64,000 nucleotides of DNA from Linyphia triangularis (Eukaryota; Arthropoda; Arachnida; Araneae; Linyphiidae). Made by a program: the position numbers and the translations under genes. Location of the stretch: the NCBI GenBank assembly GCA_963978545.1, contig OZ021722.1, forward strand, positions 10,321,401 through 10,385,400, read 5' to 3'. Positions within the stretch are counted from its first letter, which is position 1; each line of letters starts with the position of its first letter. The notes under the pieces are model-generated. The model was not told where the DNA came from, did no database searches, and saw only the letters and a program-made list of their open reading frames with translations. Below, one piece after another: positions 36,703-48,646 of the stretch.

Positions 36703-37884
36703 ATCAGTTAATGTTAAAATCTTTTTAAATGTTTTTTTTTTAATTCTAATTTTAAATGTGTTTTTGTGTGTGTGACTCAAACTTGACGGTAATATGACTG
36801 ATAATATGTCTATTATGAGACACAATATGTAACCGATTGGAGATGCTACTTGTGTTGAGAAAGCAGGTCCTATGATTATATGAACATTATTATTATTATT
36901 TCAATTTTACATGCTGTAAATAATTTAGTTTGGAATTTTATTTGAATACAATGCAGAAAGTTAAACTAATTTTCAAATAATTGTAATGATTGCTTAAAAA
37001 ATCTGATATATATATATTTAAATATGACGATTTATGTGTTGACGGTTTAAGATGAGCTTTGAGTACATTTTCCTAATTTAAGTTCTTCTTAAATCATATT
37101 TATAAGAGAAAATATACAGTTATGTTAAACCAATCTCAAAATTTATATTAAAGTACAGGTTGGGCACAATTAAAATCCATCTTCTTAGAGAATTTTTGCA
37201 ACTAAAGGAAAATATATAACTTTAAGATGGAAAGGGCTTATATGGCTGTTAGTTTTCCACATTATTTCTTATAAATGAAATAATAAATCAAAATGAAATC
37301 ACTCCAATGAAGTTTTAAATATATTGTTGTTCTTGAAGCTTAATTAGCAAAAATCCAAACAGTTATATCTTAAAGTTTTCATTTCAAAAATTTTATGATA
37401 ATGTTTAAACAGCATTACCAGATTTTCCCAGCTGTACTAATACAAAATTTCAAAAAGATTTATTAATTTCTACAGACTCCGGACTGATCTAAACAACAAT
37501 TTAATTATGGCCCGCCTGCACCTTAAAAACTTTCGCGGATGTCAGAAATAAAGAATACGTACCGTTTGGTATTAGTAACCCCCTAACCAAATCATAATTA
37601 TATTAAAGTTTTAAAAGAAATTTATACTGAATTAATACAGAAAATCTTTATAGATGCTTATTTAACCAATAAAAAGAAAATAAAGTTTACATTATAAATA
37701 AAAAATCTTGAGAGAGCCATAAAAAAAACTATCTTATATTGGAAGATATTTTTTTATTAAAAAACTATACACACACATTGAGGTCAATGTACTAACTATT
37801 TTTTTACTATAAAGTTCGAATGCATGTTAATTTAGTTAGAACAGTCTTAGTGCATCAGTATGTAGTGTTAAGGTGACTAAAACT
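36703..37884. other. AT-rich spacer, nothing recognised
   Basis: No gene, no repeat boundary and no RNA motif seen. Confidence 0.4.
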
Positions 37885-38690
37885 TGATAAGATTTTTTTT
37901 TAATTACTAAATTTTACTTCTTATTTCACAAAATGTAATATTTCATTAACAATATTTGTTGAGATATTTGTTGTTTCCCAAAAATGTTTAAATATTTCAC
38001 TTTTGTCCGAATGATCCTAAGAAGGGACTTATCGTACACACTGATAATCGATATTGTATGATCAACATAATATTTGAATAAAATTAAATATTTCATTCTT
38101 AAAGAAATAAACTGATTTTACTGGAATAAGGATTTTATCTGCACCCTTTCATATACAAAATCTTAAAAACCATTTGACCATGTCAAACAAAATTACTCTC
38201 TCAAATTATAAAAAAAGTCATTTATCCTTAACAGTTTAAGTGAGTTCCATGTTGTTTTGTACTTCTTTTCAAATATTGAGAATCATAGCCAAACACGTTT
38301 TTACTCTCAATCACCCATATGTTTACCCTGATTTTAAAAAAGTGATCTAGATGAAATGCCTTTGTGTACGTGGTCAGCATAAATCCTAAACGAATTGACG
38401 AACGATATTCAAATTTGGCGTGCGGGTTAGTAGTAGCCATGGTACCAACGATTAAGGTTGCGCATCCGGTTAAGGGTGAAATCATGAATCTAATCCTCTT
38501 AAGTTTTTTTTAAATCCGATAAAAGCTTAAAGAGTTGAAAAACGAGTGTCTTTAACACAGAGCTCTCTATCCTTGAGCATCGCCCATCAACGATTGATAT
38601 TTTTCTGTTTTTCTCACAAGAAAGGACAGTGGAAAGGATAGAATATCATCACCAATTTCGCCGTTTCGGCGGGTTTTTTTTCTTCTTGTC
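37885..38690. repeat. Two adjoining dispersed repeats (families E and D)
   Basis: 37885-38300 matches 29575-30055. At about 38296 it switches, after CCAAACACGTTTTT, into family D (ACTCTCAATCACCCATATG; GTGATCTAGATGAAATGCC; GAGCTCTCTATCCTTGAGCA) in the same orientation as 27340-28120. The 85-codon minus ORF here is part of the repeat. Confidence 0.65.
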
Positions 38691-41384
38691 CCATGTAAAA
38701 ATTATTACCAAAAATATCCCCAAACTCTCCATTTTCATTTAAATGAAAGAAAATATGGAAACAGTAAATAATACCACATCAAATTTGAATGCAATGATCA
38801 ATATTATGATTATAGTGTATAGTCTCAAGTTTATGTAACTTATATTTTAATTTACTAATATGACGTCAAACAGAGTTGAAAAGCATTGTTTAACTTTGGA
38901 AATTATTAAAACCTTATGAATATAGAGTTTTACGTACCGACAGTGTTGTTTCAAGATCTACCGCCTTTTTTCTGCATTAAATGATTTACGATGTTGAATA
39001 TATTGGAAAAATTAACTTGTATAAAAAAAGTTGAGTTTTCAGGGTTGTTGAACTTTTTACACTTCATCTGATCTGCATGAGATATTTTTTTGTGCTCTTA
39101 AATATTTTTTATCTAATAAAAAATACTAAATATTTATAAATTAATTTTTTATTACATTTTCGGGGTAATTTGTTGTATGGGGCGCAAAAGAGGATGGTCA
39201 AACCCCCTAATTTTTAACTTTCATTAAACCCTGGTAGTATCATACTAATTGATGATACCCCCCCCCCCCTCCTCTTCTCTCAAGTTGAAACTATTACCGC
39301 CACTGTAAACACTCACGGTCATAATCGCACCCCCTTGATTGACCTCTAAAACCGCCCCTATAATCATTTCACTTGTTTCATTCAAATATAATGACACGGA
39401 TTTGATCGTTTTATATGTTGTCTTTGTAGGATAATGAAAGATTTGGTAGAAGTTACAACTATAAGAGGTTTCAAACATAATTAGTGGCAAATATTAAACG
39501 AGAAAGGAACTTATTTCATTTGTACTGTAGTTTATACTCAGCCAATATTTCATAAGCATTAAGAAATGGTTTATATTATTTCATACCTGCACCACTGCTT
39601 CGATTTTTCGGGCTTTACAGGTTATTAAAGAAGCAGAAAACCGAAATTGCTTTAGTTTTTTAATTCTACCTTCTTTTGGACTGGACTCCAAAACGTAAAT
39701 AATAGTACTGGACTTGCGCGGAAATAATAGCCCTAAACCACGGTGCCGAGGATGCACTGTTTTGATTTGTGCTTCCTTCTGTTTGGAAAGTACAATAATG
39801 TTGCGCGTATATAATAAAAGCACTTAAGTGCGGCGCTGGAAATTCATTGTTTTCATCTGTGTTGCCGACGGAATTTGGCGAACCAAGCAACTGTTTCGTT
39901 ATCTCGAACTTTAGAGATTAATAAAGCAGAAAACTGAAAGTGCTTTAGTTTTTTTTATTCTTTCTTCTTTTGGACCGTACTCCAACGCTGCGCACTAAAT
40001 CGCGACGCAGCCGTTTTCAATCGTTTTGGCGGCACTCACCGAACGACTGTTTCGTTTTCTCGGACTTTCATACATGCGTGTGATTAAACACTTTGAATAC
40101 CACCAACTCATTGTATGTTTCACAAGAGTTTTTGTGTCATAAAGCATGTTTTATTTAGGTGTAATGTAGACTAAATCATAAACCTCATCAGAGATTTCAT
40201 CGTAAAGTTTAAATTTGATTTATTTTTAAATCCGAGTTAGTTTTTTATTTTATAATTTCCATTTTGTGGTAAAATGTAACAATTGTTATATTTGAGAGCA
40301 ATTTAATATTATGCAATTTTTTTTTTTTTTTTTTTTTTTTGCATTTGTAATAGAATTACTATTGTTTATATATTACATTCATAAATATTGTCGCTATTTG
40401 ACTTTCCATGAGTCATAGGAATGCCAATATTTGTTCCGTAAAAATTGTACTAGTTTGAAAATGCCAATGTTGGCAGGTATGTTATTTATAAAAACGGGGT
40501 ATGAAGCAAAATCAATTGCCAAGTAAATAAAATTTATCTTTGCCATTAAAGGGAATTTCTCCTACGAATTCAGTAAATACATAAAAATGTCTTGGAAAAT
40601 ATATTAAATTAAGCTTTAATATTTATATATTAAAGCTTTTTCTGTCTGAGCATTGAATTTTTTTTTCTTGTTGGATAGAACTGCTGTTTTTTATTACATA
40701 ATTCATTTTGGCATAATATTGCATAAAATTTTTCACAGTTTAAAATTAACAAAATAATTACTTGCAAAACATTTAACTCCAATTAAGTGTATTTTGATGT
40801 TCAACATTTAGCTCAAATAAAATATAAGTTAAATTTCTTAATTAAACTAAATTTCATTCCGAAAAAGTTTTCCTAGAAAGTGATTCGGAAAACGTTTTCC
40901 TAGAAATCGATCCACAAAACTTTTCACATCAAAACAAAAGTTAACAAACTGAACATCGGAAAGAATTTTATATTTTCTAAGAAATTGCACAGTTAATTAT
41001 TTTTCTCATAAAGCATATGAACTGTATGGATGCCCTTTTCACAACAATATATTATTAAAATATACTATATTTACCTGTATTAGATGTCAATTGAAGATAA
41101 AGATAGGGTTTTTTGGCTTTGGCACACGGAAAACCAAGGAGAATATTAGGACACTTGAAAAACATGTGCAGCCATTTTTTTAAATTTTTTTTTTTGAATA
41201 GAAGAATAACTCTCAGAGCTGGAGGGTTGCTCTATTACTATAACCCTCCCACCTCCTTCAATCCCTTCCCCTCCCATTTAACCCTTTGCTTTCAGAAGAA
41301 CTTCAAATATTTCCCCCATACCTCCCTCCCCCACTACCTTTTCGTTGCAAGTTTGTAAGTTTATCGTGTTCAAAAATACCCTAT
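38691..41384. other. AT-rich spacer with a CpG-containing duplicated block
   Basis: At 39590-40080 a comparatively GC-rich block contains about three degenerate units with AAGCAGAAAAC(C/T)GAAA, CTTTAGTTTTTT, TTCTTTTGGAC and ACTGTTTCGTT. It includes TATATAATAAAAG at about 39808, so it could be promoter- or LTR-derived; no adjoining coding exon is seen. A T run of about 22 lies at 40319-40340. Confidence 0.4.
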
Positions 41385-41395
41385 AAGCTTTAAGA

Positions 41396-42360
41396 CAGCG
41401 TTCGCCACTAACTTTTAGAGGCGGGCCGTAAACTTTATGTGCGAGCTTTTCGCGGGCCGGGTACACCAAAATATGTATCTTTAATTAGTGTGAGAGTAGA
41501 CGCTCAGAGAAGGGACACTTGCTGAGTGTAGAATCCAGCTTTAATAACTCCTTACTGCTCATACCTCATACTACATTTGGCACAAGAGCCATTCTTACGT
41601 ATGGTCACATCGAGAATGTTCAGCTATCTGTCTCTCTCATCAGAATGAGGAATACCTCTCTCTGCCGCTAGGAGTCGCCACGAGGGGTTCTCTAGTGGTG
41701 CGCCCCCGCTCTCCACACACACTCCACATTATTATATATTTAATAATATATAGCATATCTGAAGACTAGAAAAAATATCTATTTTTTTTATCTTAATAAA
41801 ATTACAATTGATATTTGATTCTTTTTTTTATCCCAAATAGAAACATTTATGTTATATATAAATGTTATGTTAGCATAAATGTTATGAATTACATTTATGT
41901 TAGTAAATCAAAGTCTAAAAAAGAAGCGAAGATTTGGTTTCAACGTGACAATGCGACTTGACATAATTAAACTGTTCTTCTAGATTTACTCGGTTTTAGT
42001 TGATATCAATTGTGAGACGATGACGGTCGAAATCGTTCAGTTTATTTTACGATAGAGTCGATGTCTTTTTGGAATATTTGTTGCAGTCAATTTTAATAAA
42101 TTGACTGCAACAAATTCTTGATGAAAACTACTTTGCATAGTTTCTTCGGGTGCGTAGTGGAGAACTGTGTTCTACATAGTTAATACATATTATTTCGGAT
42201 GAATTATAATTATGTAAAAAAAAAAAGTCACTACAGTGAAATTTGATCGTTTTTTCCTTCTTTCCTTCCCCCCCCCCCCATTTTCTGTGGTACCGGCGGG
42301 CCGCAGAAATATCTGTCGCTGGCCAAATCCGGCCCGCTGGCCGCGGAGTGGTTGACGCTG
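41396..42360. mobile_element. hAT-like element, 965 bp, perfect 8-bp TSD CTTTAAGA
   Basis: Left CAGCGTTCGCCACTAACTTT; right GCGGAGTGGTTGACGCTG (reverse complement CAGCGTCAACCACTCCGC). CTTTAAGA occurs at 41388-41395 and 42361-42368. Subterminal GCGGGCCG/CGGCCCGC motifs are typical of this hAT MITE type. A compositionally distinct 240-bp block at 41488-41728 is a likely further insertion. No transposase. Confidence 0.93.
41488..41728 (-). mobile_element. Short LTR-like or MITE insertion inside the hAT element
   Basis: A block of much higher GC than its surroundings, from TGTGAGAGTAGACGCTCAGA to CACACACACTCCACA; on the minus strand it reads TGTGGAG...CTCTCACA, with TG/CA termini. Possible ATTA flanks (41484-41487, 41727-41730) are short. 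It could be a small solo LTR (the minus strand holds GTTATTAAAGC) or another MITE. Confidence 0.4.
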
Positions 42361-42405
42361 CTTTAAGAGAAAGTCCTTATTAGGGATAGCTTCCTATACT
42401 TGCTA

Positions 42406-42579
42406 GCCGACCAAACGGTATAGTGGTTAGCGTGCTAGCTTCTAGACCGCGAGGTTGCGTGTTCTGAGTCCCGTGTTAGGCATGGGTGTTTGTAAATGTA
42501 TGTTGGCTTGTCTAATGCCGAATGTTTCGCCGCATTATAGCCCTTGTGTTGCTGACCGCGCCAGATAATCTGAATAAAA
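42406..42579 (+). repeat. tRNA-derived SINE, 174 bp, perfect 13-bp TSD
   Basis: CCTATACTTGCTA is duplicated exactly at 42393-42405 and 42580-42592. The body begins with an A-box region TATAGTGGTTAGCGTGC and a B-box-like GTGTTCTGAGTCCC (one extra base relative to GTTCGANTCC). A tRNA-unrelated part (GCCGAATGTTTCGCCGCATT) follows, then the tail GATAATCTGAATAAAA. A long TSD plus internal pol III boxes indicates target-primed reverse transcription by an unidentified LINE partner. Confidence 0.92.
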
Positions 42580-42941
42580 CCTATACTTGCTATGTTACAA
42601 TCTTCTAGCCCAATGCATTGAGATACTACTCTGTATAAAACCTTGAAATTTGGTGAGTAGGTACGAAAATGATCACTTCATGAAATGACATAAACTAAAA
42701 ACTCGAAAATAGCGTCTAATATATTTTATTTTATATTTGAAATCTTAACGCCATTGCATATGCAGTGGCTCCACCTGGTTTTGTATTTCGCTATTTTAAT
42801 TTTCATTTATAATAGATAGGTATTAAAAGAAAGCCATGTATGAAATTTCATTCCTTTTCGTATCTAATCACCAAATGTCAAGGTTTTACAGAAAGTAGTT
42901 TATAAATGCAATGGACTAGAAACTTGTAACATAGCGAGTAG

Positions 42942-43105
42942 TACAGGGCCCGATCATGACAAGTTGGGGCCCAAGGCCCGGACACATCCGGGGGCCCTTT
43001 TTTCAAACGGGCGAATTATTGGAAATGGACTCGACGCTAAGTCAAATGAATTAACATGAAATATAGAAAAAGTTGATGAATTAATGTTAATATTGTTTTC
43101 TAAAT

Positions 43106-43140
<35 letters not shown>

Positions 43141-43590
43141 GCAAATAAAGAAACAAATTTCAAACAATAAAATTTATAAATAAAAAAAAAAAAAAACTTT
43201 GTTATGTATAATATTGCATTTCACTATAACAATGTGTATATCCGTGACGACAATATCTGGATCATTATTCACAATTTCATGGTCAACATTCGCTGATTTC
43301 ACAATAAATTTGTCAAGACTTCCTTTCAATTTATTTTGTTCTCTATCCTTCAAAAAAGCTTGTGTTTCACGCTTTTAAACGGTTTATTTGAATAAATACA
43401 CTCTGGGATACTAAAGACGGTTCAAGATCAATACGAAATTATTTTAACGTAAAAATTATTTTATACAGGTTATAAAAGATATTCACATAGCTTTTGTGAA
43501 ACCAAAATGGCTTGCAGCCAATTTCGGTTGCCCCTAAAATCTTAGGCCCAAGGCCCGGGCCTTGTAGGCCTAGGCGATGATCAGGCCCTG
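42942..43590. mobile_element. hAT-like element (CAGGGCCCGATCAT TIR), about 648 bp
   Basis: CAGGGCCCGATCATG at 42944 and ATGATCAGGCCCTG ending at 43590 are inverted ends. CGAGTAG precedes it (42935-42941) and follows it (43591-43597), a 7-8 bp TSD with two extra bases at the left. Related in its ends to the CAGGGCCCGATTTAG family at 35783 and 51101. A poly-T tract of about 30 nt lies at 43107-43136. No coding. Confidence 0.8.
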
Positions 43591-43625
43591 CGAGTAGAGG
43601 GAATGGTTCCTTGAAGGACTCCCTC

Positions 43626-44683
43626 TTAAGCTCCATTGCTCCTCGTACCAACTCGTAGTATCAAAACTTTGTCCAAATTTAATTCTCAACTTGCCATTGT
43701 CAAGCATAAAAACAGTTTTTTGAAATATATTTCGCTATTTTTCCACCACTCAACTTTGAGACACTAAGAAATTTTTCAATACCATCTCTCGAAACATATG
43801 AAGACAAACGGTCAGTCTTTCTTAATCCAAAAGATTTTGGCAGAAGTTTGCCGTTCCAATGAAGGGGTATAGGACAGTCAGATTCGAATTTACCCATTGC
43901 TTGAATCAGCGTATTCCTTTCTGGCTTTTTTTCTTGATTTTTGACCCCTCTTTAAAGAGAAAACGTTCGAGGAATGTGCCCCAAAGCTGTGACTACTGGA
44001 ACAATTAAACGAAGTGCTTCACGATCACGATCAGACGGTGTTTTTGATAATATGGTTGTTGTCAGATACAGTAGATAACTGTTGCCAAACTATATTGCAT
44101 GTATTTAAAGCCAATAAAAACTTTTTTTTAAATGTAGACATGCGTTCTTATCAGCATAAAACTCGAAAATTATGCGAAATTAAAAAAAAAAGTACAAAAA
44201 TGAATGGTCATTGAGCGCCACCTTCTTATAGGAGTAGGAAGCTAAAATTTTAGGAGAATAATACTATGGGTAAATATAAAAAAATTAAGAGGAAAAAAGT
44301 TTTTTGAACCACCCTAATGAAGTATACCTGATTTTAAACAGTTCCTACACTTCGAGAGGAACGCCGAGACAACATGACTTGAGCCTCTAGTATACGCTGT
44401 AGGATGGATCCTTCCGCGGAAAGATATAGTCCCGGACAAATCACAACTTTTCTACTAATATTGAAAGCCTGTGCATATAGTTTTGATTTAAACGTAAATA
44501 TATAGTGATAACAAAAGAAAATAAGCACTCTTAGGTTCAAATTTTAACCAATATTTTATTTTTCCAACCATGGATATTATTAAGGGTTTTAACGAACTGA
44601 CCACACACATCGTTCCAATCAGTGCGAAGTAAAACCGCTTCACACATTACAGTAGCTTATTAGATGAGTTCAAGTAAGCTTGT
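43626..44683. other. Spacer, nothing recognised
   Basis: Mixed composition with short ORFs on both strands, none with a domain or splice context. Confidence 0.35.
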
Positions 44684-45083
44684 AAGGATCATTCCCTATA
44701 CTCGCTATGTTATAATCTTGTAGCACAGTTCGATTAGAAACTTCTTTGTGTAACACCTTGAAATATATGGTGAGAATATACGAAAGTGATCACTTAAGGA
44801 AATGGCATAAATTAAAAACTCGAAATTAAGAAACTAAAATGAAATTTAAAAAAAAAGCAAAAGACTATTGCCCCTGTATACAGGTGGAGCCACTTGTATA
44901 AGCATTGACATAAGGATTTCAAATATAAAATAAAATGTATCGGAATGTATTTAAATTTATGCCATTTCATGAAGTGATCATTTCCTTACTTACTCGCCAA
45001 ATTTCAAGTTTTTGTACGAAGTAGTTTCTAAATGAACCGGGCTAGAAGATTGTAACATAGGGAGTATATGGAATGATCCTTAA
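44684..45083. mobile_element. Foldback MITE copy 2, uninterrupted
   Basis: Long inverted ends: AAGGATCATTCCCTATACTC at left and, reverse-complemented from the right, AAGGATCATTCCATATACTC. The homology runs inward for roughly 130 bp (CGCTATGTTAYAATCTT; ACACCTTGAAAT; GAAATGGCATAAATT), leaving a central GTGGAGCCACTTG-containing segment. A TA dinucleotide flanks the ends, compatible with but not proof of a Tc1/mariner-type MITE. Confidence 0.85.
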
Positions 45084-45880
45084 TAGGAGTTCTTTTTAAC
45101 AAAATTTGGAATAGATACAAGTGTTTTAAAAAAGAAAAAATTTTACAAAGCGTTTGTGCAAAAATAAATCCAATGTCATGAAGTACATAATTTTACTTTA
45201 TGTCCAATGATACCTTCATAAAAACCCTTCATCTTTGCCACACTCTTGCCCTATGAACTAGGGTGGGTAACTTTGGGACAGGACAGTTTTTGCTTTGAAA
45301 CACTGGAGAAAATTCATTCTGCCTTATTGTCAAGAGAAAGGATCATTTATATGCAAGTTTCATTTAAATTTTTAACGAAATTTTTGGGTATTACAGTAAC
45401 AGCTTTAAAATGTTACGATTTAAAATACCATGACTGGTTGGGAAGGATAGCCAAATTTTGATAGGAAGGCAAGAAGCATTTTAACATCATTTAATTACTC
45501 AGATAAATTTAAAACTTGTTTGTAAAAGGTCTTGAACTTCGAAAATTTCTTGTTGGTCGAGTAGCCCGGACGGTTCCATCCCTTGAATAAAATACCTTCG
45601 TCTGGCTTAGCTGGTCATTTCCAATTTTCAACCGACTTCTTCTGCATCACAAAGATGAGTTCCTCTAGTACAGGTAAAATGGGACATAAAAAACAAAAAA
45701 TTGATCCGTTCATGAAACTGGACAAAAACGTTTTAATTGTCATGAGAAAAAATAAATGAAAAAGAGGGTATAAAAATATATACAGCATAAAAGTGTATTC
45801 TTTGGAAGCCTGGTTGGAAACTGAAAGAAAAAAAACTTAGCAACAATCTAATCATGTGACGCATGTTGGAGTATTTTTTT
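45084..45880. other. Spacer, nothing recognised
   Basis: Short ORFs at 45246-45461 (+) and 45733-45948 (-) have no domain or splice context. Confidence 0.35.
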
Positions 45881-46640
45881 TTAGGCTGATACGAATGAAA
45901 ACCAGGGGTGTGGAATATCGCACAACTTTCAATTACACTATAAAACATTGGTCATTGTAGTAAAATTTGACATGATGTTACTTAAATGTTTTTTTATTTT
46001 CTCTCACTTAAAAAATGCTCTTTTTGGAGATATTTTTAGTAATAATTTTTTTACATGAGAACAAAAAAAAAAAAAGTTGGTAATTTTATTCGATAGACAT
46101 TACATTGTTCTTGTTTGTGTATTGAAACTTTAAAAAAATCTATCATTGATGGCCGATGCTCAAGGGCAGAGAGCTCTGTGTTAAAAGGCCACTCTTTTTC
46201 AACTTTTTACGCTCTTATCGCACTTTTACGGGACTTTTGAAGGTGGGAATGCTTAGAAAACCTCCAAGACGCATTACCTAGGCGATTTTGATCAAAATCT
46301 TTAGAGCCTTTTTTTAGCAATTACTGAAAAACATGATTTTTTCTAATGGTAGCTACCTTATGCGCATGCGCGATTTTGATGAAAACCTTAATGGTAGATC
46401 CAATGGCCACCACCAACCTGCACACCAAATTTGAACATCGTAGATCAATTTGTACGGAAGTCATGCTGACCACGTACAGAGAGATATACATTTTTCCTAG
46501 ATCACTTTTTTGAAATCAGGATGTCCCAAATCATGGAGAAATGCAACTAAATCAATTTTTTTTTAACCGAATGCTATACTTTCATTATCTTTTGTATACA
46601 TATGGGTAATTGAAAGTAAAAAAGCAAGACGATATAACTA
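45881..46640 (-). repeat. Dispersed repeat family D, copy 3 (inverted)
   Basis: Reverse-complement match to 38296-38690 and 27340-28120; closest to 49870-50575 (GGTGTGGAATATCGCACAAC; GCTCAAGGGCAGAGAGCTCT; CACATGCGCGA-type core, here GCGCATGCGCGA). Its right edge, AAAGCAAGACGATATAAC (46621-46638), is repeated in inverse orientation at about 46884-46902, where a further family segment (to about 47170) begins. Confidence 0.7.
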
Positions 46641-47357
46641 TCCTATAAAAAGTTATAGTACATTTTATAGACAAAAATACATGTAATGTAAAAGTACATG
46701 TAATGAACCAAAAATTAGAGCCTTAATTGTAATAGAAAAAGTAACAATTAGTACTAAAATAAGTAAGTAGTAGCGATTGATTAAAATAGTAAGTAAACAA
46801 AAGGATAAGGGATAGGTAATGAAATAAGATACACTTTAACAAACGTATTCGTTCTTAAAAATAACCCTAACTTTTTGTTAGGAAGTTATATCGTCTTGCT
46901 TTTTTTTCCCCCTTCATTATATTCAACATCAGAAAACGCTCTTTAAACATGCGTCACATGAGGAGATTATTAAAACGGAAAAATTAATTTTGGAACAGTC
47001 TTTATCCCCCCTCCCCCATTGCCCCTCTAACAAAACACCCTTCTATGCTAGGTATTTTTATAAATTCTTTTGATTCTTCATTTTCATGTTTTTTCAAGTT
47101 TCACCAACTGATCAATTTTTTGTTTTTCCGGTGGTCCGTTCCCTGTAAAGCTCACCATCGATTCGAGATGAGGAGTAACTAATACACTGGTCAAAACAAT
47201 TAAAGGATAATCAGTTTTTCCGGATTTGGCATGGCTGATCCATCTTCCAAGAACCCCTGTTTTCGATATTAACCAATATCGCTGTGCTATGTGGGGATTG
47301 ACTACATGGGAATTTTTAAGATTGAGACTGATCTAAAGTAATTCTTCCGGTGCTTAT

Positions 47358-47697
47358 TAGAGGTCGGCGATATATCGATACGATATTTTTTTTTTAAATA
47401 TCGATAAAAGTTTACCAATATATCGATATTTTCAAACATTTTTTTTATTTTTTTAATGATTGTTTAGTAGTTCCATGTGTTTTTTCGATTTTTTTTATTC
47501 CTTTTTCAAAAATATTAAAATTAAAATTTGGACTTGGCTGAGAGACAGTTAAATTGGAACCAATGTTTAACATTTTGCGCACCAATGTTTAACATTTTGA
47601 CATACACTTCACAATCATGGGTGACAACAGGAAGGTTCAAAGGGGTGCACCTCCCTAGCTTTTGAAAATTAAAATTAAATTGGAATAAACGAACGAG

Positions 47698-47763
<66 letters not shown>

Positions 47764-48049
47764 CTCGTTCGTTTTTTCGTTTCGTACGTTTTCTCGTTCG
47801 TTTATATATATATGTTCATCCCTTTGTTGATTTTTCAGTTGTTTACATTGGTAAAAATATTATGCTAAATATTCAACGTTGCCATTAAAAGCTGTTGAAA
47901 ATTATCTAAACTTTTCTTGTATATTTTCTTGTAATCATGTATCGATAAAATCAATTAAAAAAAAATAATCATGTATCGATATATCGATATTTTTTTCTAT
48001 GCAACGATATAGTATCGGTATTTATTTTGATCGATATTTCCGACCTCTA
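47358..48049. mobile_element. hAT-like MITE, TAGAGGTCGG termini, 692 bp
   Basis: Begins TAGAGGTCGGCGATATATCG and ends CGATATTTCCGACCTCTA. It is flanked by GTGCTTAT (47350-47357) and ATGCTTAT (48050-48057), an 8-bp TSD with one difference. Subterminal ATCGATA motifs are numerous at both ends. The interior holds the (TA)n palindrome at 47687-47774. Non-coding. Confidence 0.9.
47687..47774. repeat. Perfect 88-bp palindrome centred on (TA)n
   Basis: AAACGAACGAGTTAATTATA on the left is mirrored exactly by the right arm ending TTAACTCGTTCGTTT, with about 27 TA dinucleotides in the centre; the arms are 44 bp each with no spacer. It is followed by further CGTTCGTTT motifs. Such a structure would extrude readily and is prone to length change. 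Confidence 0.92.
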
Positions 48050-48057
48050 ATGCTTAT

Positions 48058-48554
48058 ACACAATCTGAGATCTAGTGCACACTCGCCAACTTCTCATTTT
48101 TACCATGGAGGCGAGATTCGGAGAATAAACTCAATGGGGAAGGAACACTATACGACAACAACATTGAAAACAAAACAAATGTTCAATTTTTGACACATTT
48201 CCCTAAAATATACTCCAAAGGTTTGATTTTAAGTGTTTATTTCCAATTAGTTCCGAAAGATAACGATGCTATACGTTCAAAAATATCTTGTCTAACTTTA
48301 AAAAAAAAAACTCTTTTTAAAATCAAAAATTTTTTCGTGTAGTAAAAAAAAAATCGTAATTTCGTAATTTTTTAATTGCTGTGTAAATAGTTAGTATATC
48401 AAAAATCTTTACTAATGTATATATACTAATATCTATACATAAAAATGAGTAGCAAGCGTTTCTGAGTAGAATATTAACATATGTCTAATAATGTAACGAT
48501 GTTGGTTTTATTCCCCACCGCAATTTATTTCTTTATTCATTCATATGGTAAGAA

Positions 48555-48646
<92 letters not shown>

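Larger units (their letters stand above)
41385..43625. mobile_element. Foldback MITE copy 1, interrupted by two hAT elements and a SINE
   Basis: Left-arm pieces (AAGCTTTAAGA; GAGAAAGTCCTTATTAGGGA; CTTCCTATACTTGCTA; TGTTACAATCTTCTAG) and right-arm pieces (CTAGAAACTTGTAACATAGC; GAGTAG; GAATGGTTCCTTGAAGGACT; CCCTCTTAAG) are inverted copies. The homologous uninterrupted element is at about 44684-45083. Removing insertions at 41396-42360, 42406-42579 and 42942-43590 restores a continuous structure. The outermost ends are approximate. Confidence 0.8.

Noticed and set aside
36559..36825. 88-residue minus-strand ORF rich in Arg
   Set aside because: It is a translation of the GC-rich palindrome; composition and location explain it.
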